Source: CAYQUL01 sp964568925
GTDB taxonomy: Bacteria; Patescibacteriota; Microgenomatia; UBA8517
DNA: 62,479 nucleotides
Assembly (NCBI GenBank): GCA_964568925.1
Contig: CAZMSJ010000004.1
Span: 1 to 62,479 of the forward strand
Direction of reading: 5' to 3'
The notes beneath the pieces were generated by a model. The model searched no databases, was not told the origin of the DNA, and was given only the letters and a program-made list of their open reading frames with translations. Positions 17,276 through 25,437 of this stretch are shown here, piece after piece. A program made the translations under genes and the position numbers. The number at the start of each line of letters is the position of its first letter. The first letter of the stretch is position 1.

Positions 17276-17532
17276 AGCTTTCCTCTTTTGTGATACAAAA
17301 ATGGCGAGAGTAAACCAACTACAAAGGAAAGTAATATTCCTTCTTTGTTCAAAACGACTGAGCCTGTTTGTGCAAAAATGATTTGGGTGACTGTGACAAA
17401 CCCAATGACTAGGATGACAAGCAAAAGGATCAACTTCTTAACGTTGAAATTGTCATGCCACACGATGTACCTCAAAAGAGCACCAAACACGAAACCGACT
17501 GCTAAAGAAAGAATTGCAGGCAAGATAATCAT
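17272..17532 (-). CDS. Small three-helix membrane protein (paralog 1)
   Basis: An 86-residue protein with three hydrophobic segments. GGAGG lies 7 bases before the ATG on the minus strand, downstream of a near-consensus promoter (17565-17593). It shares the pattern AQTGSVVLNKEGILLSFVV with the following 85-residue protein, indicating tandem duplication. It is divergent from uvrA. No family is recognised; a two-component membrane complex is possible but unproven. Confidence 0.78.
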   Translation of the reverse strand: MIILPAILSLAVGFVFGALLRYIVWHDNFNVKKLILLLVILVIGFVTVTQIIFAQTGSVVLNKEGILLSFVVGLLSPFLYHKRGKL

Positions 17533-17564
17533 TTACAAGCCTCCATCTATATTCTAACTTCAAT

Positions 17565-17593
17565 ATTATGAGATTCTGTATGCCGATTGTCAA
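17565..17593 (-). promoter_or_regulatory. Promoter for the paired small membrane proteins
   Basis: On the minus strand TTGACA (17588-17593), a 17-base spacer and CATAAT (17565-17570) are followed by a leader of about 30 bases with GGAGG. Confidence 0.75.
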
Positions 17594-17653
17594 GACAGGT
17601 GAAACTATTTCGGGAAGTTCGGGTGTGCTCACCCCAAGGTGGACAATTTGAGG

Positions 17654-17659
17654 TATAAT
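17654..17659 (+). promoter_or_regulatory. uvrA -10 box, near-leaderless
   Basis: A perfect TATAAT ends 11 bases before the uvrA ATG, leaving about 5 bases of leader. There is no good -35. TTCGGGT at 17618-17624 lies upstream and could be a LexA half-site. Confidence 0.65.
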
Positions 17660-17670
17660 AGACATTTGCA

Positions 17671-20577
17671 ATGGAAAAATACATCAAAGTTCGGGGTGCC
17701 CGACAACACAATCTACAAAACGTTGATTTAGACATTCCCAAAGACCGCTTAGTCGTTTTTACCGGGGTTTCTGGGAGTGGAAAGAGTTCTATGGCGTTTG
17801 ACACCATCTACGCTGAAGGACAAAGACGCTATGTAGAATCTCTTTCAACCTATGCTCGCCAATTTTTAGGCGTCATGGGCAAGCCTGACGTGGATCACAT
17901 TGAGGGGCTTTCTCCTGCCATTTCAATTGACCAGAAAACCGTTTCCCACAACCCTCGCTCAACCGTTGGAACAGTCACTGAAATTTATGACTATATGCGT
18001 CTTCTGTTTGCTCGTGTTGGGCATCCACACTGTCCAATTTGTGGACGTGAAATTGCAAGCCAATCCTTGGATCAGATTGTTGCCAAAGTTATGGTCTTAG
18101 TTGAGGAGCAAATTAAAAAAGACAAAATGGGAAGATACTTCATTATTTCTCCTGTTATTAAGGATCGAAAGGGAGAGTTTACTGCTTTGTTTGAAAACTT
18201 GAAGGCAAAAGGATTTCGACGGGTACGAATTGATGGACATGTGAGAGATTTGCAAGATGACCTTGTATTAATTAAAACCAATAAACACACCATCGAAGTT
18301 ATTGTTGATCGACTTGCAGTAACTGCAGCAGAACTAAAAGATGAAGTATCAAAGAATAATTTTGTTAAACGCTTAACTGATTCGATCGAACAATCTCTCT
18401 CCCTTTCAAACGGTCTCGTTAAAGTTTCTCGAGTCTTAGACGCAAGTTTTGAAATGCCAGAGTTTCCAAAGGAATTTGAAGATCATTTGTTCTCTGAAGC
18501 ATTTGCCTGTCCAGTCGACAACATTGAACTTCCTGAAATTGAACCACGAACATTTTCGTTTAACTCTCCACATGGTGCGTGTCCTGAATGTGCCGGTATT
18601 GGTCGCATCTTAAAAGTAAATGAGGCATTGGTCTTTGCACCAGAGCTTTCCATTAAAGAGGGCGGTATTATTCCGTTCTCAAGTATCTTTGAACATGACA
18701 CCTGGTTTTCTCGTATTTTGCTCACTGTTTGTGAAGAAAACAATATTAACGCCAGTACCGCTATCAAAAATTTAACTGCTGAGGAGAAAAAGATTATTCT
18801 GGGAGGAACTGGAAAGAGAACATACAAAGTATTTGGTCGAAACAGAATGGGTAAAGAAACTTCTATCTCAGAAGAGTTTCATGGAGTTACTGCAGAACTT
18901 GATAGGAGATACCGAGAGAGTGACAGTGACTATGTTAAAAATGCGATTGAAAAATACATGGTTGAGCAACCTTGTCCAGACTGTAAAGGAAAAAGACTTA
19001 AGCCAGAGGCATTGGCCATCACCATTGAAGGAATGTCTATTTCTGATGTGTGTGACTTAAGTATCGCGAAGTCACTTGTTTGGACCACAAATCTAACAAA
19101 CCCAAATGTGCTCTCAAATCGTGAAACCCAAATTGGAAGTTTAGTTATTAAAGAAATACGAGAACGTCTCGGTTTCTTAATTGATGTGGGACTAGACTAC
19201 ATTACTCTCTCTCGTGCAGCAGATACCCTTTCAGGTGGAGAAGCACAGCGTATTCGTTTAGCTTCCCAAATCGGTTCAGGACTCACCGGAGTCTTGTATG
19301 TCTTGGATGAACCAACGATTGGTTTGCACCCTAGGGACAATCTTCGATTAATTGAAACACTCAAAAGAATGAGAGAGCTTGGAAACTCTGTTGTTGTTGT
19401 AGAACACGATCGGGATGTCATGCTTTCAGCTGACTATATTTTTGATTTTGGACCAGCCGCAGGAAAGCATGGAGGAACTGTTGTTGCCAAAGGTACACCA
19501 GAGCAGTTAATGAATGACAAGCATTCGGTCACCGGACCTTATTTAGCTGATGCCAATAGAATTAACATTAGAAAGCCAAAGCCACGTGAGACGAAAGGGA
19601 CATTAACCTTGTCTGGTGCAAGACAATTTAACTTGAAAAACCTCACCTTAAAGATTCCTCTTGGAAAATTGACAGCAGTCTCTGGTGTTTCTGGAAGTGG
19701 TAAATCTACTTTAGTAGTTGAGACCTTGTACCACGCAATGCAGAAAGAATTACTTCGAAATTATCGACACCCAATTGGAGAATATGACCAAGTGCATGGC
19801 ATGGAAAACATCGACAAAGCAATTTTAATTGACCAGTCACCAATCGGAAGAACACCACGAAGTAACCCTGCAACATACACCAAGGTCTTTGATCTTATCC
19901 GTGATGTCTTCTCTGGAACACGAGAAGCAAAGGCCATGGGATTCAAAAAGGGACGATTTTCATTTAACGTAAAAGGTGGACGATGTGAGGCCTGTGAAGG
20001 ACAAGGACAAGTAAAGATTGAAATGCAGTTTATGCCTGACTTGTGGGTTACTTGTGAAGTCTGTAAAGGTGCACGATTTAATAGTCAAACCTTGGAAGTT
20101 CTCTATAAGGGAAAAAACATTGCTGAGGTACTCAAAATGACTGTTGGAGAAGCAAAGGAATTTTTCCATGTGTACCCAAACATCACTTCAAAGATTGAGA
20201 CACTTTCTGCAGTAGGACTTGATTATATGGAGTTAGGCCAAAGTGCTACAACACTCTCTGGAGGAGAAGCCCAACGGGTGAAACTTGCTACAGAGCTTGC
20301 TCGACGAGCAACTGGAAACACAGTCTACATTTTAGATGAACCAACGACAGGCTTACACTTCAAAGATCTTGAGAAACTCTTGGCTGTGTTAAATATTCTT
20401 GTTGAAAGAGGTAACACCGTTGTTGTTGTTGAACACAATCTTGATGTTATTAAAAATGCAGACTTTGTTGTTGATATGGGACCTGAAGGTGGAGAAGGTG
20501 GAGGATATATCGTTTCACAAGGAACACCAGATGACATTAAAAAAGACCCTCAAAGTGTGACAGGTAAGTTTTTGTAA
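17671..20577 (+). CDS. uvrA: Excinuclease ABC subunit A
   Basis: Damage-sensing ATPase of nucleotide excision repair. The 968-residue protein has two ABC ATPase halves: Walker A GVSGSGKSS and GVSGSGKST, signatures LSGGEAQRIRLASQIG and LSGGEAQRVKLATELA, and Walker B VLDEPTIGLHP and ILDEPTTGLH. CxxC zinc modules include CPICGREI, CPECAGIGRI, CPDCKGKR and CEACEGQGQV...CEVCKGARF. It is slightly longer than the usual 940. It is divergent from the 17272/17018 pair. With uvrB and uvrC it completes the UvrABC set in this window. Confidence 0.98.
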   Translation: MEKYIKVRGARQHNLQNVDLDIPKDRLVVFTGVSGSGKSSMAFDTIYAEGQRRYVESLSTYARQFLGVMGKPDVDHIEGLSPAISIDQKTVSHNPRSTVGTVTEIYDYMRLLFARVGHPHCPICGREIASQSLDQIVAKVMVLVEEQIKKDKMGRYFIISPVIKDRKGEFTALFENLKAKGFRRVRIDGHVRDLQDDLVLIKTNKHTIEVIVDRLAVTAAELKDEVSKNNFVKRLTDSIEQSLSLSNGLVKVSRVLDASFEMPEFPKEFEDHLFSEAFACPVDNIELPEIEPRTFSFNSPHGACPECAGIGRILKVNEALVFAPELSIKEGGIIPFSSIFEHDTWFSRILLTVCEENNINASTAIKNLTAEEKKIILGGTGKRTYKVFGRNRMGKETSISEEFHGVTAELDRRYRESDSDYVKNAIEKYMVEQPCPDCKGKRLKPEALAITIEGMSISDVCDLSIAKSLVWTTNLTNPNVLSNRETQIGSLVIKEIRERLGFLIDVGLDYITLSRAADTLSGGEAQRIRLASQIGSGLTGVLYVLDEPTIGLHPRDNLRLIETLKRMRELGNSVVVVEHDRDVMLSADYIFDFGPAAGKHGGTVVAKGTPEQLMNDKHSVTGPYLADANRINIRKPKPRETKGTLTLSGARQFNLKNLTLKIPLGKLTAVSGVSGSGKSTLVVETLYHAMQKELLRNYRHPIGEYDQVHGMENIDKAILIDQSPIGRTPRSNPATYTKVFDLIRDVFSGTREAKAMGFKKGRFSFNVKGGRCEACEGQGQVKIEMQFMPDLWVTCEVCKGARFNSQTLEVLYKGKNIAEVLKMTVGEAKEFFHVYPNITSKIETLSAVGLDYMELGQSATTLSGGEAQRVKLATELARRATGNTVYILDEPTTGLHFKDLEKLLAVLNILVERGNTVVVVEHNLDVIKNADFVVDMGPEGGEGGGYIVSQGTPDDIKKDPQSVTGKFL

Positions 20578-20610
20578 TTCTTCGCGGATTTTCCTTTTAG
20601 ATAATTCTTC

Positions 20611-23577
20611 TTATCGAATATCCACTGACCCATCTGGGAAGAATGTCATCATTGTACCTTCATATGTGGCAACGACGTCATCAGGATAAAATACAGTTGC
20701 CGCTCTCCCTGTTGGGGCAGTAACTGGTAGGTTCAATTCTCGGGCGAGAGCTTCAGCTAATGGTTCCATATTATTTGGACAAGCAGCTGCATAGCATACT
20801 GAAAGTAACACTCCAGATGTTCCATCATTTATTTGTCCACTTGCAACAATCAATTGTGCCATTTCTTGTACTGTTGCCGGTTGCCCGTTTATTACAAAGA
20901 CAACTGAACCATCAGGATAGACACCCCCATGTCCACCGACAACAATTTCTCCTGGCTTTGCAATTTGTGCTGCCCAGCTTTCTGCATTCTGTACAGCAAC
21001 TGAGTCAGTTGGGTCGGCATAAACGATTGTTGGTGCCGAATTACTTCCGCCAATTGCTACCCCATATGCACCTGCAGAGTCAGTCAATAATCCTTGTTTT
21101 TGAAGATATACATAGAGTTCGTATTCTGTTTCACATGTTGGGCATAGGTTTAGTAATGATGCAAAATCATTTTTAAATACTGAAGGTGTTATCTTTCCGT
21201 TTGCTGCAACAATGTCGTCAACGACATTTGTTGGTAATGTTGCTTCTGAAACTGAAACACCTGCTCCAAATTGGAAATTTTGAGCAATACTTTGTGGTAA
21301 TGAAACGAGGAACTTTGCCCATCCAACGAGCGATTGTGAAACGTTCAGCCCATTAATTACGACTAAAGCTGCTTCAAGTACACAACTTGATCTCTTTCCT
21401 TCACCATATTCTTTTATACAAAGCTTGTATGCATCAATTGATGCGTTTGTTGCTGATACTCCTCCAAGTGACAAAGCGTCTGCAGATTGATATAACCCAA
21501 GTCCTATACACTGTAGACCTGAAAGTTGACCAGTCGAGCATGCTTGTCGTAATGCATTTGTTCGATCAATCCATTGTTGAATACCTGGTTCGAAAGGTCG
21601 GCATTGTGCACCAAAAGCAATTACAAGACCACTAGTCGGACAGTAACAAGATCTACTATCTCGACAGTAGTCATTTGCTGCAATACTTGGCTGACAATAA
21701 TCACCTGGAGCGATAAATTGATTTCCACATACACATTTACCACCTGTTGCTGGACAAGTCTGGCCAACATTAACTGTTATCGGGAAATTCGCGTTTTTAC
21801 AAACACATGAATTTGGGTCTGACGTATATGTACTATGTCCACAAACACCTGGTAACCCATCCGCATCTGTACACTTTGAACCAACAGTACCACCAAAATC
21901 ACAACTTCCCGCACCTCCTTGGCAAAGATTTGTTTGTCCATAAACTACACAAGATTTTGTATCTGAATAATACCTACAACCTGCAAGAATACAACCGATT
22001 TGATTACCGCTATTTTTCTCACACGTTGTATTTGGGTCAGCTGCGGCAGGCGCTGTTGTTGGCGGAATATAAGCAGGCTTTGTTCCACAGTAGGTTAGGC
22101 CATTTGCTTGATATGTTGCGTTCCCTGAACAACATGGTTTTGTACTTCCAACAGCTTTTACATTTCTATCTGCAATACATGAGAGTGGTATACATTTGTT
22201 GTTCGCAAAATCGTATTGGCAAGAATTTCCACCAGCTTCACATGTTGAAATTGTTGTGTATTGCCCACAGGCAGCTATTTGCCCAGCCACTGTTGTACAG
22301 TTATTGCTGTCAGCTCTTTTGACAGACGAGTTCCCTCCACAGAAGAATTGTTGTCCACTTTGTGCTATTTGTGACTCATACTTCCATCTTGCTTCACCGT
22401 TACACCAGACGTTGTTGAATGAAGTTTGTTGAGCTCCATCTGCACATTGGTTTCCACATTGCCACTGACCGGTTGCACATGTAGCTGTTGGCTTAATACC
22501 ACCACAGTTAAATCCATTTTGTGCAAATGTTTTTGAACAACCAACTGGACATGCACAAACACCCGCTGCACTATTACAGACCTGAATACAGGAGTTAATT
22601 GTTGTTGGCTTGTTACTACAAAAACCATTTGATGTTATGTCTGAGAAACTGTTCCAGGTACAAGATGGGTTTGCTTGGCATACTGCAATACCTTTGAGAG
22701 CAGAACAATTTAGCGTAACAACTTGGCCCCCACATGTTGCCCCAGACCCAAGTGACACTGATGTTTTCGCACATCCTGGTGGGCAGGTACAACTTCCGTT
22801 CAATGGACAAGGACTGATACAGGTACTGAGTGCATAGCTTCCCGTTTCCGTTTGTTGTGTGCACTTGTTGTTTGACCACAGACATGTTGCGGTATATCCA
22901 CATTCGAATTCGTTCGTTATCGTTGAACAAACCTTTGTTGTGCCTCCAGCTGGAATAGATGTTGGTGACGGAGAGGTAGATGGCTTTTGGCAATCAAGTG
23001 TTTCGTGTGCAACACCATTAACACAGGTATTCCAGCAAGCTCCTTGTCTCCAGAATGAATTATGCGGATGAATTCCACAGGAGGCTCCACTGGTTGGTTG
23101 TGGTGTTCCAACTGGTGGGGCAGTAATAACGGGAGGCGGTGTTGGAAGCCCTGATGGTCGAGGTGTTGCTGTTGGAGTGAGTGTCGCAGTTGGATTACAA
23201 GAAATTTGTATGGTTAATCCATTCCGACACATATAGGTGCACCCAAGGCTTAACCATTGAGAGCCGTTGGGATGTACACCACAGGGCTTTGGTGTTGCAG
23301 GAGGATTTGTTGGTCCAACAGGAGGCGCCGTTACAACTGGTGGCATGGTTGGAGGAACTGGAGTAGGAGGTTTGGGTGTTGGTTTTGGAGTTGGCTTTGG
23401 CGTTGCACAACTTCCAATTGGTAGCCATTGTGCACCTGAAGCTGGACAATATTGTTTAACCCCACCTACACACTGAGTTGCACCAGCTGTTGGGCATTGG
23501 GCTGCCTGAACAGTAATAGGGAAGACAACAAAGAGACCAAAAACCAACGCGAGGGTGCTAATTACTCTTCTGTACAT
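20611..23577 (-). CDS. Giant Cys-rich secreted protein with C-terminal caspase/C80-like peptidase domain
   Basis: A 988-residue secreted protein. It has a signal peptide (about 1-25), then Cys-rich modules separated by Pro/Thr-rich linkers (TPKPTPKPTPKPP). A repeated CG-HP-S-W-C unit occurs near residues 98 and 167, and many C-x-C and CPxGC motifs run through the middle. The last 130 residues form a distinct domain with GGHGG (His883) and LLSVCYAAAC (Cys928), then LAEALARELNLPVTAPTGR. This His...Cys and 'LPVTAPTG' layout resembles the caspase-like/C80 autoprocessing domains of polymorphic toxins and large exoproteins. The peptidase role is inference. It overlaps the beta-helix gene by 16 bases and is probably cotranscribed with it. 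Confidence 0.8.
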   Translation of the reverse strand: MYRRVISTLALVFGLFVVFPITVQAAQCPTAGATQCVGGVKQYCPASGAQWLPIGSCATPKPTPKPTPKPPTPVPPTMPPVVTAPPVGPTNPPATPKPCGVHPNGSQWLSLGCTYMCRNGLTIQISCNPTATLTPTATPRPSGLPTPPPVITAPPVGTPQPTSGASCGIHPHNSFWRQGACWNTCVNGVAHETLDCQKPSTSPSPTSIPAGGTTKVCSTITNEFECGYTATCLWSNNKCTQQTETGSYALSTCISPCPLNGSCTCPPGCAKTSVSLGSGATCGGQVVTLNCSALKGIAVCQANPSCTWNSFSDITSNGFCSNKPTTINSCIQVCNSAAGVCACPVGCSKTFAQNGFNCGGIKPTATCATGQWQCGNQCADGAQQTSFNNVWCNGEARWKYESQIAQSGQQFFCGGNSSVKRADSNNCTTVAGQIAACGQYTTISTCEAGGNSCQYDFANNKCIPLSCIADRNVKAVGSTKPCCSGNATYQANGLTYCGTKPAYIPPTTAPAAADPNTTCEKNSGNQIGCILAGCRYYSDTKSCVVYGQTNLCQGGAGSCDFGGTVGSKCTDADGLPGVCGHSTYTSDPNSCVCKNANFPITVNVGQTCPATGGKCVCGNQFIAPGDYCQPSIAANDYCRDSRSCYCPTSGLVIAFGAQCRPFEPGIQQWIDRTNALRQACSTGQLSGLQCIGLGLYQSADALSLGGVSATNASIDAYKLCIKEYGEGKRSSCVLEAALVVINGLNVSQSLVGWAKFLVSLPQSIAQNFQFGAGVSVSEATLPTNVVDDIVAANGKITPSVFKNDFASLLNLCPTCETEYELYVYLQKQGLLTDSAGAYGVAIGGSNSAPTIVYADPTDSVAVQNAESWAAQIAKPGEIVVGGHGGVYPDGSVVFVINGQPATVQEMAQLIVASGQINDGTSGVLLSVCYAAACPNNMEPLAEALARELNLPVTAPTGRAATVFYPDDVVATYEGTMMTFFPDGSVDIR

Positions 23578-24593
23578 AGTGGTGAATTAAAACGCGGATA
23601 ACCAATAAAATTCTCATTTCCTAGTATCATCGGTGAACTTTTCAGTAAACAATAAAAGATTCCCGTTTTAGGATCTAGATTTAAGTGTGACAGAGTTTCA
23701 TTTGTTTGGTCAACATCGTTCTTCCAGAAATTATTGTCACTACCAGTAACTTCCATTGTTGAGTCGAGCGCTGTTCCATTTTGAACGAACAGAGTTTTAC
23801 TGAGGTCTATCTTTGTTGGTACATCACCATATATATAGAGCCCAATTTTCTTTGAGTCAGCAATTGTTACGCCTTCAATGGAAGTTTTTTCTGGGTAAAT
23901 TAAAGAAACAGCGTTGTTTGCACTTTGTACAAGAAGATTATTTGTAAAGGTAAGATTTGATTGGGTTGCCTGTAGGTGATCAGTGTTTTTTACAAATTGA
24001 GAGTTGTTGATGATAACCGAAGGAGTCTTGTCAGTTGTAATCCCGGTAACTGAATCTCCAATGTATGCATTTTCAACAAATACTTCGGTTGCTTGTTGTG
24101 CAGCAACAACTGTTCCACTTTTGTTTTGTAACTTACTGTCAGCTATTTTAATTTTTGCATTTTCTGATACATCAAACAGAGCTGACTTACTATCTCCAAT
24201 AACTGAAACCCAAGAAAGTGACAATACACTATTAGTTAGTCGCACATTACTGGTCATTTGTATTTGAATGTCTGTATTTGAGTCAGATTGATTGCCTTCA
24301 ATAACGACATTCATATTGTCTAGTTTAATCGGGTGTGAAATTGTGTAGGTCCCACGGTTAACAAAGATAGTAGCTTGACTGGATGTATTAATAGAAGCAA
24401 GTGCTGCTTCAAGATCTGTGCATGGACCTTCTTTTGTTACAACGACCTGGTTATCGTCATCAAGGAAACAATTTCCAGCTGCACTTGATCTGTTTATAGT
24501 TGGAGCTGCAATTTGAAGAGACAAAATCATGAGGAGGCTAAAAGCCAAAACTGCTGGTGCTGCTAGTAGTGTCCAGACTCGGACATGTTTCAT
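23562..24593 (-). CDS. Secreted/membrane-anchored right-handed beta-helix protein
   Basis: A 343-residue protein with an N-terminal membrane segment (about 8-30) and an extracytoplasmic region of repeating short beta-rungs (ATIFVNRGTYTISHPIKLDNMNVVIEG, VIINNSQFVKNTDHL, LTFTNNLLVQSAN), the pectate-lyase-like parallel beta-helix pattern. TAATAT ends 6 bases before the ATG, suggesting a leaderless transcript. It is divergent from the pilin-like gene and overlaps the 988-residue exoprotein downstream. An adhesin or polysaccharide-binding role is plausible; no catalytic residues were identified. Confidence 0.75.
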   Translation of the reverse strand: MKHVRVWTLLAAPAVLAFSLLMILSLQIAAPTINRSSAAGNCFLDDDNQVVVTKEGPCTDLEAALASINTSSQATIFVNRGTYTISHPIKLDNMNVVIEGNQSDSNTDIQIQMTSNVRLTNSVLSLSWVSVIGDSKSALFDVSENAKIKIADSKLQNKSGTVVAAQQATEVFVENAYIGDSVTGITTDKTPSVIINNSQFVKNTDHLQATQSNLTFTNNLLVQSANNAVSLIYPEKTSIEGVTIADSKKIGLYIYGDVPTKIDLSKTLFVQNGTALDSTMEVTGSDNNFWKNDVDQTNETLSHLNLDPKTGIFYCLLKSSPMILGNENFIGYPRFNSPLCTEE

Positions 24594-24637
24594 ACTCTCA
24601 TATTACATGTTATTACTAGATACTGTACACTGACAGT

Positions 24638-25408
24638 ATGAAGCGAGTGTTTGCCATCTTCTTAGTTTTGTCCCTCCTTGTTTTCATCCCAAAAACAGTT
24701 TTAGCGAGTGATAGTTGTACTTTAGGTGAGCCACGAGTCAGTCGTAATCCAGATGGGTCATTTAATGTTGACGTTGCAGCTAACGCTTCAGGTCTTTCGG
24801 TTGGACCTAATTATCATTTAGTTATTGATTCAGGTACCACTGGAGATGTTGGCGGGAACTTAGGCAGCGAACGGGAAGTATTTGCGTTTCGTATTCCAAC
24901 CCTTCCATCTTCATACGCGGGATCAACTCATTTGGTGTATGTAAAAGATGTTACTTGTGTTGATTCTGATGTTGCTTCATGTGCTCCAGGAGGAATAAAG
25001 GGACCTTGTGTTCGTCCAGTCTTTTTTGATCCAAATGCTCTCGGTCCACAAGACTTGTCTACGCTCGCTCTTCCTCGGGCAGCAAAACAATTCAGTGTCT
25101 ATGAAGGTGGTTGTGACACATCTGCCGGTCCACTAACAGGAGTACAAACGGCAATTGGGTGTGTTCCTGTTGGCAACGTTACCGCCATGACTGCCTTTGC
25201 ATTACGATGGGCATTAGGAATTGCCAGTGGTGTCGGATTTTTAATGATTATTGTTGCAGGATATCGATATATGACCAGCAAAGGTGACCCAACGATTGTT
25301 ACCAGTGCAAAAGACTTGGCGACTGCTGCGGTCTATGGCATTTTAATGATTATTTTCTCAATTTTTATTCTTCGCATTATTGGAATAAATATATTGGGAC
25401 TTTTCTAA
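24638..25408 (+). CDS. Secreted protein with C-terminal VirB2/TrbC-like pilin helices
   Basis: A 256-residue protein with a signal peptide (1-23, ending VLAS), a Cys-containing extracytoplasmic domain, and a C-terminal pair of hydrophobic helices (LGIASGVGFLMIIVAGYRYM, then AVYGILMIIFSIFILRIIGI) joined by TSKGDPTIVTSAKD. This two-helix hairpin with 'AGYRYMTSKGDP' is typical of the VirB2/TrbC-type pilin-like proteins of Patescibacteria. TACACT ends 6 bases before the ATG (leaderless). The next gene encodes a surface transglutaminase-like protein, so a surface-structure role is likely. Confidence 0.72.
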   Translation: MKRVFAIFLVLSLLVFIPKTVLASDSCTLGEPRVSRNPDGSFNVDVAANASGLSVGPNYHLVIDSGTTGDVGGNLGSEREVFAFRIPTLPSSYAGSTHLVYVKDVTCVDSDVASCAPGGIKGPCVRPVFFDPNALGPQDLSTLALPRAAKQFSVYEGGCDTSAGPLTGVQTAIGCVPVGNVTAMTAFALRWALGIASGVGFLMIIVAGYRYMTSKGDPTIVTSAKDLATAAVYGILMIIFSIFILRIIGINILGLF

Positions 25409-25437
25409 TTCCCTTCGTGTACAATGTGGCCTCACAC

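Noticed and set aside
20760..23476. Several long open frames opposite the 988-residue exoprotein
   Set aside because: They are antisense shadows created by its biased Cys/Pro/Thr/Gln codons. The minus-strand product has a signal peptide and domain structure.
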